Assembly (NCBI GenBank): GCA_037367405.1
Contig: JAZKJV010006932.1
Location: 124,001 to 188,000, forward strand
Length of the DNA stretch: 64,000 bases
From: Ottelia alismoides
Lineage: Eukaryota > Streptophyta > Magnoliopsida > Alismatales > Hydrocharitaceae
Direction of reading: 5' to 3'
The notes under the pieces were generated by a model, which ran no database searches, had not been told where the DNA came from, and saw only the letters and a list, made by a program, of their open reading frames with translations. Positions 33,991 through 44,272 of this stretch are shown here, in pieces. Positions within the stretch are counted from its first letter, which is position 1. Every line of letters begins with the position of its first letter. The position numbers and the translations under genes are program-made.

Positions 33991-34802
33991 CAACGTCTTA
34001 AACGTCTGATTTCAGTTTCGTTTCGGTAAGCCAGGAAAGAGAAATTCGGTGGAATTTCGATGACATTTCGATGAAATAGACAGAATTGGAGAAATTACTT
34101 GAAAACTCATTTTTAAAAAAATAAAGACTTCTAATATTCTTTAACTCAATAAATGAAATAGAAGGATAGTTTTTTTTCTAATGATAAGATATTAATATGA
34201 TATCTTACATTAAATTCCCATCCAATCATCTCAACAGGAAAGAAGTAGTATATTGCTCAGAACCAGAAACAGATTTGGAACATAATTAGAAGAAATTGGT
34301 TTCTCCTCTTGAACATGAAGAGAATGGTGACATGTGAGCACCTCTTCAATAAGAATGATGTGACATATATGATAACTACTAATAAAAACATATATATCAA
34401 AATAAAGAAAAATAAGAAAAATTAGGATCTTCAGTTAAAATTTTAAATTAACTCATAAATCTTGTGTTTAACTAATTTGGTTTGGATTTACATTTAAAAT
34501 ATAAAAACTAACTAAAGAAACTTCTTTAAAAAATGTAAAGCACTCTAACCACTCAATACATTAGCGAATAAATAAGTGAAAACTCTTTAATATATGCAAA
34601 TTTCAATGAAAGCGAAGGGTAGATTCCCTAATTTTTGTTGTTTCGCCGAAACAACTAATTTCGATGAAAATTTGTTGACATTTCGTTGATATTTTGTTGA
34701 AATCCTGGAAAAAGAAATAAGGGAACGTCTCAATTTCTATGACTTAAAGAAATGGAAATTTCAAAGAATTTCGGTAGGATTTCATTACATTTTGAGGTCA
34801 TG
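33991..34802. mobile_element. hAT-like MITE, GAAATTTC motif family (B2)
   Basis: It begins CAACGTCTTAAACGTCTG and, read from the right, CATGACCTCAAAATGTAATG. The flanking octamers TTCTCAGC (33983-33990) and TTCTCAAT (34803-34810) match at 6 of 8. It splits the L1 between TTYLGLPLVIEN and DILEAKLAGWKA. GAAATTTC variants lie within 150-200 bp of each end; the middle is AT-rich. Confidence 0.85.
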
Positions 34803-35326
34803 TTCTCAATAACAAGAGGTAGCCCTAAATAGGTGGTCGACAAATCCCCAAGAGGCTTCACAAACACCCAGCAATAAGTTTCCCCTCCTGCTGTGAAGAA
34901 CTAAAAGGCACCATAACGGATTTCTCCCTTTTAATATGCGGCCCTGAGATGTCACTAAATATATCCATGATCTGGGAAATATGCCTAAACAACTCCAACT
35001 TCCCTCGTATAAAGATCATTGTGCTAACGGCATACTGAAGAAGGGAAATCGATGTGTCTCCATTACTATAGCGCGACCACCAGCCCTCATTCGAAGCCGG
35101 CTTTATCATAACGGCCAAAGCATCCACCACGATGACGAACAAAAGAGGGGACAACAAGCACATCTGCCTAACCTCACCTGCTGCAGAAAGAAGCCCCCTT
35201 CGGATCTAAGATTAACCAGAACCGAGTATGGCGTCATCATCATATACCGCTTCATCCAAGCAATCCACATGCACAGGAACCCCCTCTTCTCCAATGATGT
35301 CCACGGAAAGAGATGCAAGAATTGTT

Positions 35327-35486
35327 AGGCTCCTTATATAGCAAAACCATCACATAAAAGTCTCATATCTAGGCAATATAGTGTAATTAGAGACAAAAGA
35401 GATCTGATAACCCAATTAGCTTGATTCTTTTCTATTCTTAAACTTCTCCATCAAGATGGCTAATCTCTCGCCCTCAACTTCTCAGC
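35327..35486. other. Unassigned intron between L1 and B3
   Basis: The last 15 bases (CTCAACTTCTCAGCC and neighbours) resemble the sequence left of B2 at 33977-33990, so B3 may have been copied together with its flank instead of transposing here. Nothing else was recognised. Confidence 0.4.
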
Positions 35487-35917
35487 CAAGGTCTTAAATG
35501 TCCGATTTCAGTTTCGTTTCCGTAAGCCAGGAAAGAGAAAATCGGTGGAATTTCGATGAAATTTCAATGAAATAGATAGAAATTGGAGAAATTTCTTGAA
35601 AACTCATTTTTAAAAAAAATAAAGACATAATATTCTTTAACTCAATAAACGAAAGAGAAGGATAGTTTTTTTTGCTAATAGCAAGATACTAATATGATAT
35701 CTTACAAAAAAATTCCCATCCAATCATCCCAACCGACAAAAAGTAGTATATTGCTCAGAATCAAAACCAGATTAGGAACATAATTAGAAGAAATTGATCT
35801 CTCCTCTTGAACATGAAGAGAATGGTGACACATCTTCAATATGAATGAGGTGACATATATGATAACTACTAATAAAAATATATATATCAAAATAAAGAAA
35901 AATAAGACACATATGTC
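35487..35917. mobile_element. hAT-like MITE B family, left part only (B3)
   Basis: It starts CAAGGTCTTAAATGTCCG and follows B2 closely through ATTCCCATCCAATCATC and GAACATGAAGAGAATGG. It stops at 35917, where copia RT sequence begins without an LTR. The right end of this copy is missing. Whether a deletion or a rearrangement joined the two cannot be told from this window. Confidence 0.75.
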
Positions 35918-36976
35918 CTTAAGCAGAGTCTGAGAGCAAGGTTTCAGAAGCTCTATGATGTGATAGAGAAGAAGGGGTTTGTGAGATCTACTCCAAATCA
36001 CTCATTATTTGTCCAGAGGTCCCAGAAGGGGACCGTTGCTATATTATTATATGTTGATGATACTATCATTACAGGAGGCAATGCACAACGGATCAAATCA
36101 GCCAAGGATTTCTTAGGTCAACAGTCTAGGCAGTCTACGCTACTTCCTTGGACTGTAGTTCGCCAGAAACCAACAAAGTATTGTGATGACCTAGAGGAAG
36201 TATGTTACAGATCTATTGTCTAAGACAGGTATGACAAGATGCAAGCCAGCAACTACTTCCATGGACCCGAATATGAAGCTTTATGATGATGACATTGATG
36301 AAGTGGATAAAAGAAGATACAAGGAGTTAGTAGGAAAAGTGTTATTTGTAACTATCACCAGACCATACATATCATTTACAGTAAGCAAAGTGAGCCAGTT
36401 CATGCAGCAACCAAGACAGATGCATATGGATATAGTCCATATAATTTTGAGGTACTTAAAGACCACACCTGGCACTGGCCTTTTGTTCAGTAGAGGAACA
36501 TCTCTTGCTATTACAGCTTGTGTAGATGTTGATTATGTAGGATGCCCCAAGGACAGAAAGTCAACTTCGGAGTTTGCAACATTTGTGGAAAACTCACTTG
36601 TATCATGGAAAAGCAAGAAACAAACAGCGGTAGCCCGGTTGAGTGCTAAATCAGAATACAGATCTATGCCACAAGGTAGCACAGAAATGATGTGGGTTAG
36701 ATCAGTTTTGAGTGATCTAGCAATTGAGGTACCACTTCCCATGCATCGCCAATGTGACAACCAGGTTGCACTAATTATTGCCAACAATCAAGTCTTCCAA
36801 GAACAAACCAAGCATATCGAGATAGATCGTCACTACAAAAGAGACATGATCCAGAAAGGTCTCATTTCTATCTCTCACGTTAGTTCCAGTGAGCAGACAG
36901 CAGATGTGTTCACCAAGGCTCTGGCCAGAGGACCTTTTCAAAAATGTTGTTTCAAGCTGAACTTGATTGATATCTA
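35918..36976 (+). pseudogene. Ty1-copia 3' fragment, RT and RNase H
   Basis: It begins within RT (FQKLYDVIEKKGFVRSTPNH, with LLYVDDTIITGG intact at about 36030-36080), has a frameshift near 36110-36220, then MSKTGMTRCKPATTSMDPN through RNase H (YVGCPKDRKSTSEFATFVE, LVSWKSKKQTAVARLSAKSE) to the end FKLNLIDI. The long 253-residue open frame shows it is not very old. The tract GCTCCAGCTTGAGGGGGAG follows at 36978-36996. Confidence 0.9.
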
Positions 36977-36996
36977 AGCTCCAGCTTGAGGGGGAG

Positions 36997-37139
36997 TGTT
37001 AAGAGTTTTATGTTTTAGCATTGTTTTATGTATTTTGCATTTCTTCTTTCCAGAATATGTAACCCATTAGGATTTCTCTCTTCTATATAAGAGAACCCTT
37101 GGGCTCCGTGAATAAACAAGTTCTCTTTTTACCACAACA
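36997..37139 (+). repeat. Copia 3' LTR, probably continuing beyond B4
   Basis: TGTTAAGAGTTTTATG starts directly after the purine tract, with TATATAAGAGAACCC near 37084. A possible end ACCACAACA at 37139 gives 143 bp. Alternatively the LTR runs on through CTATACATAG and is interrupted by B4 (37161-38670), ending near ATACAGAACA at 38682. Confidence 0.75.
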
Positions 37140-37160
37140 GACTGAAGTATCTATACATAG

Positions 37161-38670
37161 CATGGTGTCAAATTTCAATGAAATTCCACGAAATTTCTTC
37201 GAAATTTCCATTCTTCAGGCCACCGAAATCGAAACGATACATTATTTCTTTTTTTCAGGATTTCAACAAAATATCACCGAAATGTTAAAGAAATTTTATC
37301 GAAATTGCATGTCCTTTCAACGAAACAACAAAAATAAGTTAATCAACCCTTCACTTTCATCAAAATTTTCCTATATGAATTTTCACTTATTTATTCATTG
37401 ATGCGTTGAGTTGTTAGAGCTTGACATTGTTTGAAGAAGGTTGTTTAGTTAATTTCTAAATTTTAGATCTAAAACCCAAACAAATTAATTAGACACAAGA
37501 TTTATGAGTTAAATTCAAGTTTTAATTGAAGAGATTTTTATTTTTCCTTTATTTTGATATATATGTTTTGATTACTAGTTATTATAAGTGCCACCTCATT
37601 CTTACTAACAAAGTGATTATCATGGCACTTTCTTCCAATTTAGCATACAGTTCAAACTCTAGGCAACATGTTGCTCTACATATCAACATGTGCGATGATT
37701 ATGACGATAATATTACTTCAAAATTTATATTTACAGTTCTATTTTAAAATAAGTGTGCATTTATAAATAATTTATTGACTTAGGAAAATTAAAAACCATA
37801 ATTTTTTTGGATAAGTCAAGTTTACAGTCATTTCCAAGATTTCCGACGATTTCACCAAAATTCTGCCAAATTTCTCTTTATGGACATTGACGAAATGAAT
37901 TCGAAATCTAAAATTTAAGGTGTTGCATTCTTGCAGCTTCTATCTGCTACAAGGAGTACATGTGGTTGTACGACAGCTAGGTTGTTAATAACTTTTCAAA
38001 TATTGTGAACTATTAGGTTGGACATAGATAGTGCATGTGAATGATACATGGTTTCTTGGTATTAGTTTATTTGTTTGTGTCTTGTATAGCATATATTTTA
38101 CGATCACAAGCTATACAATGCAGCGATTAGACATACATTTTAGAAATATTTGTGTATGTATGTGAGTGTGTCTTTATTTATTATGAAAATTAAATATTTT
38201 CTAAGTTACAAGTATTTTGGTAATATACAAGTTCTAAGCTATCATTTCGATCTTCAATTTCTTATATAAGATATCATTTTGTTAGTACTTTGTTGGCTAA
38301 TATTTTTTCTCTGTTATTATTGCATGTGTCACCATTCTCTTCATATTCAAGAGGTGAAACTAATGACATCTAATTTTGATTCCAAATCCGGTTCTGATCT
38401 GTAGCAGTATACTACTTTGAATGTTGGAGCAATTGGATGGAAATTTAATGTAACACATCATGTGAATATCTTATTATTAGCAAAAAAATATGTATTTTTA
38501 TATCATTTACTGAGTTAAAGAATATTAGAAATCCTAATTTTAGAACAAGATAAGTTTTCAAGGAATTTACCTGATTTCGGGCCATTTCACCGAAATTCCA
38601 TCGAAATTTCACCGAATTTATCTTTCCAGACTGACCGAAACGAAACAGAAATCCGACATTTAAGGAATTG
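37161..38670. mobile_element. hAT-like element B family, inverted, with nested terminus (B4)
   Basis: The left end CATGGTGTCAAATTTCAATG corresponds to the right end of B2. The right end read inward, CAATTCCTTAAATGTCGG, corresponds to the left end of B2/B3. The flanks ATACATAG (37153-37160) and ATATACAG (38671-38678) match at 6 of 8, both differences transitions. Inside, at about 37830-37930, lies another B-type terminus (CTAAAATTTAAGGTGTTG), which indicates a nested or duplicated copy. Non-coding. Confidence 0.75.
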
Positions 38671-38784
38671 ATATACAGAACATTCCTTTTGTCCGTGCTT
38701 GGGCCTTACCACGGGCTCATTCGGACCACACTCATTCTTTACTCAACAGAGAAGGATATGCAACCCAAATCTTTCTTTAAATTT

Positions 38785-39060
38785 GAAACGCTCATGGTCC
38801 AGTAGCCATGAGCGTTTCAGAAAAGCGACGAGTAAGCCGCATACTCGGACGCATACTCGTACTCGGGAGTCTTGCCGCTCAGAGTATGATGAAATGGCCA
38901 TGTATGTGGGTTGACCCGCATACTCGGCCGAGTATACCTCCTATGCGGCCGCATACTCGGCCGCTTTTCTGATAGAACTTTTTTTATTTAATCTAAAACC
39001 CAATAACCCCACCCGCATAATAACATAAAACCGCATACTCCCACTTGGCTAATAAAATAG
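38785..39060. repeat. GCATACTCGGCCGAGTATGC motif cluster (family D) with adjoining hairpin
   Basis: A perfect hairpin GAAACGCTCATGG-tccagtag-CCATGAGCGTTTC (38785-38818) abuts a segment whose ends are CAGAAAAGCGACGAGTAAGC and, read inward from 38971, CAGAAAAGCGGCCGAGTATG. Between them are repeated CCGCATACTCGG units and the palindromes CATACTCGGCCGAGTAT and TATGCGGCCGCATA. Another motif copy occurs near 39030. No 8-bp duplication was found at 38818/38971, so the true ends are unsettled. Confidence 0.65.
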
Positions 39061-39439
39061 CGACTTTGAAGAAACACTTAATGAATACAACAAGACAACC
39101 CAGACTCAACGGAGGAGTTGGAGAAGGTTGTCAAATTAGATGCACTAGAAAATGAACACGAATTAACTGTAAGAACTGGTTGATTTAATGAGATCTGGAT
39201 ATAGGATAAGAAAAAGCAGGTTGAATGGAGATAGAGATCGAGGCAACGATGGATTAACGGGGGCAGCAACAAACCCTTCTTCCACATGCAAGCTTCTGGT
39301 CGGAGGTGCAGGCTCCACATACATAGCATTACCATGGATGGGCGTTAGATTCAGGTAGATATTGAGGTTGGACGAGCCCTTCGTGCACATTTCAGGATTT
39401 TAGTTGAAGGGTTCGACGTGCTCGATGGGGGTGGTGTAA
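39061..39439. other. Unassigned sequence before L1
   Basis: A 75-residue minus-strand frame (39163-39390) shows no known domain. No repeat or transposon motif was seen. Confidence 0.35.
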
Positions 39440-41684
39440 AAGAGGGGATAGGGAGATCCCTACAAACCAGGCTGAGGCATTGATTGCTCCTTTCGAGGAG
39501 GAGGAGGAGGTAAAGAAGGAGTTTATGCAATTGAATGTCAATTGTGCTCTAGAGCTGGATGGATTTTCGATCACTTTCTACAAAGAGTTCGAGGAAACCA
39601 TTAAAAGAGATGCGATTGAAGTTCTACATGAGTTCGGAAGAGTGGAGCAGAGTTTTGATTGCTTAAAAAAGGCCTTGCTCTTCCTTTTGCCGAAAAATAT
39701 GGCCCATCCAGAGTTGAGAATTGCAGACCTATCGCCCCTTCCAATGGGATGTACTTGATTGTCGTAAAGATGCTAGCTAATCACCTCTAGGTTGTGCTAC
39801 ATGACATCATCTCTCTTAAGCAGACTACTTTGTCATGGGCAGAGAGACGGCAGATGGGTGGATAACAACATCGGAAATGGTGGTGACTGGAAAAAGAGGA
39901 ATGAAAAAGTTCTTTTTGTGGAAGATAGATTTCTCTAAAGCCTATGACTGCGTGAATTGCAGATTAATCTGGACGTCTCTACAGAAGAGCGACTTTCCCA
40001 ATAGGTGAATTACTCGAGTCAAGTGATGCACTACTACTGCATCGTATGTGGCTTGTTAGTCATCCCGAGGGGGGTATTTCCATCCCCAAAGGGGGTACGT
40101 CAAGGATGCTCCCGACACCTCTTCTCTTTGTGATTGTTGCCGACGTGCAGTCAGTAATGTTAAGACTTGCTACAGATGCAGGTTAATCTGAGGGGTACAA
40201 GCTTAAGGATATATCTATTCCTATCCTCCAATATGCATATGATACCATGATTTTCTTAGATGGATATGTGGAACATGCAAGGAGAGTGTCTCATATTATG
40301 CATATTTTTGGAGAAATATGTAATCTTCGCCTAAATAGAGAAAAGTCCATGTTTGTACCTTTTGGCTTTGTTGAAGGGTATACCCACGAGCATTATTGCA
40401 ATATTCGATCGAACGGATCGAATACTCAGCCAAATATTCTTATTTTATGAGGTGATCAAATAGAATATAGCTAATCAGTCAATATCCAATCCAACCCGAA
40501 TATTCTCGAATATTCAGGTATTCAACCGGCTATTGCAACAAACAACTAATTTTTATTTTTATTTTTTATTTTAAAAGTTCTCATTTACACCAATATCACC
40601 ACAAATGTTAAAGCTCCATATATTTAACTTGTTAAGTAATATTTTATCTTAGACTTTTATTGATTGATGACCATATATGTAATATATGAGAATATATGTA
40701 TTAGATATATTTTTTATATTCAAGATAATTAAAAAATACACGACAAAATAATTTATAATATTCTCCTAGATACCGAATATTCTTTATTCAGTGACCCCTA
40801 CAACAGGATATTGCATACCAACTTCTGCAACACTGCCCATCAGGTGGGCCTGGTTAAGGTGCCAGTGTGGGACACTTCCTGTTACATATCTGGGCCTCCC
40901 TTTGGTGGATGGACGACTTCGGTCCTTTGACTTGAAGTTGGTTCTCGACAGAACGGAAAGCAAGGTGGTTGTAGGAAGGCCAGATCGTTATCTAGATGTG
41001 GTAAGCCAGTACTTCTATAACATATATTGTCAACCATCCCAATTTTTTCTATTCCACAAGTCTGCTTTCGACGGGTGTAAGGACAAGGAAGGAGAGTATG
41101 ACGAGAAGATTTTTGTAGGCAGGTGAAAGGTAATAAAAGATAGGCATGCATCTCGTTGATTAGGAAACAGTGACAAGATCAAAGGGTGCAAGTGGTCTGG
41201 GTGTACTGATGTTTGAGTCCATGAATAAAGCACTCCTGGCTAAATGGGTTCTAAGATTTTAGCCCGTGGGGCAGATCTGAAGATCTAACTTGCATATTGG
41301 TGCAGAGGATTTATGGAGTTCATGGCGAATTGGTGGGTAATTGGACTCGGTTTCCCTCATCACTGTGGAAGGGAATTACACATATTCAACCAAAATTGGG
41401 GGAGATGCTCAGGTTGGTACTAGGAAATGGAGAAACCTTTGTATTCTGGTTGGATGATTGGACCGGTCTTAGGATTTTGATTGAGAGGTACCCGCTCTTG
41501 TTTGTGTTTGCACCTTGCGAAGAACCAGAACTTAGTAGTTGTGGTGTGTGGGTGAATGGCTCCTAGCCTCCAACATTGATGACACAATTCTCAAAGCAGA
41601 GGTTTCAAGAGTACTTGGTTTTGCTTGAAGACTTGAGGGATGTAGATGGAATCACCCAAGGCAGAGATCACTTTGTATGGACTA
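39440..41684 (+). pseudogene. L1-type LINE, 5' portion of a split copy
   Basis: It starts near EALIAPFEEEEEVKKEF (39475) and contains FSITFYKEFEETIKRDAIEV, a decayed RT with KIDFSKAYDCVNC near 39925-39960, and YADD altered to YAYD near 40225. It resumes after an insertion at TLPVTYLGLPLVDGRL (40878-40920) and RIYGVHGELVG with LGNGETFVFWLDDW (41310-41460). It stops at DHFVWT (41683), where an LTR element inserted; the zf-RVT part continues at 47796. Confidence 0.85.
40391..40793. mobile_element. MITE, GAATATTC motif family (E)
   Basis: The left end is CATTATTGCAATATTCG; the right end read inward is CACTGAATAAAGAATATTCG. GAATATTC and ATTCGATCGAACGG-type motifs lie near both ends around an AT-rich core. 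It interrupts the L1 upstream of TLPVTYLGLPL. The candidate flanks (ACCCACGA on the left, ACCCCTAC on the right) match at only 4 of 8, so the boundaries are tentative. Confidence 0.55.
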
Positions 41685-41988
41685 TGTTAAAAAACGAAGA
41701 TGCGGAAGCGTAATCTGAGACAGAATAAATAATAGAAATGTCGGGATTTTTACGTGGAACCCTACTCCATAAGGAGCGAGATGAAATCACGGGAGAATGT
41801 TTAAAGGGTTGATGTGTTCATTGAACTTTTTCATCCAATACAATGGGTTTGGGGCTTCTTATATAGCCTTCACTGACTCCCCAAGTCCCACAGATAGTAG
41901 AGGTGAGACTAAACTACCGGATGGGGTAGTTGGACCCTGGAGGGAACCAATTACACATCTACACTTAAGTGATGTATATACTCCAACA
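41685..41988 (-). repeat. 3' LTR of the 41.7-47.8 kb element
   Basis: On the minus strand it starts TGTTGGAGTATATACATC and ends TTTTTTAACA. The complement of the purine tract, CTCCCCTCAAGC, follows at 41989. Confidence 0.85.
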
Positions 41989-43440
41989 CTCCCCTCAAGC
42001 AGGAGCATGCAATGTTCAACATGGACACCGAAAGAAATCACTCAAACTCACAATACAAGACACTGCGGACAATATCAACTCAATGCATACACAACTATCA
42101 GTTGTTATCGAGGATATTGCTTATCATGTCATGCAAGCGAGGACGAACAAATGGGCTGGAGTGTGAGTCGAACTAGGCCTCCTCATTAGAGAATGTGTGT
42201 TGTGCTCTGCACCACACTTGTCAGAGTCACAGAAACTGAATGTACAACTGCTCCATCTCTGAAGGGACGAACTGAAAAAAACATGCAAATATCCTCGTTA
42301 GAGTCCACGGTCACTAGAGAATGGTGTTTGAAAGTCTCCTGGGCGGAGAATTGGGTCACACCCATACTGGCTCGAAGAATGGGATCTCTACTTGGAGTCC
42401 CTATGAAACCACATGAAAACCCTAGCCCAAAAAGGAATAGAGAATGGGATCTCTACTCTGGAGTCTGGAGTCCCTGTGGATCCAAAGTTCAGAAAGTCAG
42501 TATGCGTATTCGTCCGGTCGTGCGGTCTAAAGCGAGTAAGCGGGTAGGCAGAAGTATATGCAAAAGTCTATGCAGATTATGCGTTTTCTAATACTTTAAT
42601 AAAAAAATAAAAATATACTAATAATTTCAAACATTGGATGTTAATATTTAAAAAATATAACATGAAAGAAATATAAAGTGAAGACTTTTTTTGTACAATG
42701 TGATATAAAAGAAAGCATTTCCAAAAGTCGTTCATTTTCAAAAGATAAAGATGTTAACGGTGGAGAGAGTAAAAAATGTTGTAGACTGATTGAAGATAGA
42801 AAAATGGTAGATATCATTGTCCAAATTGGAAGGTAACTTTTTTGAAAGTGTAACTCGGTTAGTAAACACCACCATGAACCTTCATACTTTAGTAAATGGT
42901 GCATTTATCTACTCAAAGTTAGATATTAAAAAAATCAACCATTTAAATTAAATATATGTTACTTGTTCTGTGCAGTTATAAAATTCCACGTAAATCCGAC
43001 ATCTATATTCATTTTATCCCATAAAAGATCTTAGATAAACATATGTAATTTGTTATATGGTTTTTAACACTTGTGCCCCTCCGAGATATCGCAATTTCAG
43101 TTATGCCCCTAACTTTTTGGTAATATCAGTTGTGCCCCTCACTTCTTTCTCCGTTATCACTTGTGCCCTTCCATCAGATTGACTGTCAATGAGTTGACTT
43201 AACCATGATTTTTTCAAACCTTGGTTCAGTTAAGAGGGGTATTATTGTCCAGACTCCTCTTCTTCCTCCTCTTCCCCCATCCTCTTCTTCCTCATCCAAC
43301 CTCCTCCTCCTCCCTCTCCGCCCGGAACTCCTCCCCCGATCCCCTGCCCCGAGCTCTGCCTCAGCCTCCCTCCTCTCCGACCTCCCCCCGCCCCCGCCCC
43401 GAGCTCCGCCCCAGCCTCCCTCCGCCCCAACCTCCTGCCG

Positions 43441-43849
43441 CCCAGAAAACTGTTGACACGATTAAGACCATAAGTATAACCTCCTACGGGAGACCTTGCA
43501 GTAGGTCCAGGAGAGAGTTCTTTAGGCACAGCCTTCTTCACCTTGACCATCTTTCCGTTCAACTCGTGAAATGTATTCTGCAATACTTTATCAACAGCAT
43601 CCTCAGAATCATAAGTAATAAACCCGAAACCCCTGGGTCTCAGGGTGTTGTGGTCGTACATCACCACGACATCCGTGATTGTTCCGAACTGATCAAAATA
43701 CTTCTTGAAGTCACTCTCGATTACGGTGGATGCAAGACCTCCAACGAAGATCTTCTTGGTGTGTGTTGGACCGGGGGAGCCATGGGCACTACCAATGCTT
43801 TTGTTGACCACATGTCGATCGTCCCGGGGACTGCTTTTTTGGCTTCAAC
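43441..43849 (-). pseudogene. Captured hnRNP-type RNA-binding protein, exon 2 (RRM2), frameshifted
   Basis: After the acceptor TTTGCCAG the exon reads VEAKKAVP and then loses frame at a short C/G run near 43820-43830. The rest, in the other frame, continues HTKKIFVGGLASTVIESDFK, RPRGFGFITYDSEDAVD and GLNRVNSFLGG. Coding similarity stops at about 43441, where the GC-rich inverted repeat begins, so the C-terminus was not captured. The gene is not functional as it stands. Confidence 0.85.
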
Positions 43850-44053
43850 CTGGCAAATTCGATAGCCCGGGCAAAAATTTTCTCGATCAAACTAACTGAA
43901 TTTATTCAGAGAATCGATTTAGCTACAGAAAAACAGAGAACAAGTCTAGCAAGGTCTACAAGCAAGGATATCTAGAGGTGAGACCCAAACGTATAAATGA
44001 ACTACTGCAATTGTAGTAATGGAAGTTCAAAGACAAGGATCGGAAACTCTTAC

Positions 44054-44272
44054 CACCCGACCATCAGTGGAGTGTTTCTCCATAAGAACATGCTCGACAA
44101 CAGCGGGATCTGCGAACACGACGAATCTGAATTCACGGGCGCGGCCCGTGACACGGTCTCTCATGATCACAGCTTCAACAACATCCCCATAATTCAAGTA
44201 CTCCCTCACCCGATTCTCATTCATGTCCCACGAGATTCCGCCAATGAAAAGCTTCCCTGGATCCGACTCCAT
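44054..44272 (-). pseudogene. Captured hnRNP-type RNA-binding protein, exon 1 (RRM1)
   Basis: ATG at 44272 starts MESDPGKLFIGGISWDMNEN, with RNP2 (KLFIGGI) and an altered RNP1 (AREFRFVVF where families have ARGFGFVVF). It ends DGRV at the donor GTAAGAGT. This is the N-terminus of a plant two-RRM hnRNP (hnRNP1/musashi-like) protein. Retaining the donor and intron shows the capture was from genomic DNA and not from mRNA. Confidence 0.85.

Larger units (their letters stand above)
31625..35307 (-). mobile_element. 5'-truncated L1 with 19-bp target duplication
   Basis: AAGAGATGCAAGAATTGTT occurs at 31606-31624 and 35308-35326, a long perfect duplication typical of LINE insertion, with a short T run (poly-A complement) just inside the left copy. 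Minus-strand coding is in L1 order: partial RT at 34858-35320, where YADD reads YAVS; YLGLP; LEAKLAGWKASILSKGGKLV at 33860-33950; a post-RT part at 32343-32666; zf-RVT CDRCHNEGEDMVHLFFTC near 31960-32020. The element is truncated inside RT and split by two hAT-like insertions. Confidence 0.9.

Noticed and set aside
43221..43865. 214-residue Ser/Pro-rich open frame
   Set aside because: It is antisense to the captured RRM exon and the CT-rich inverted repeat; no domain.
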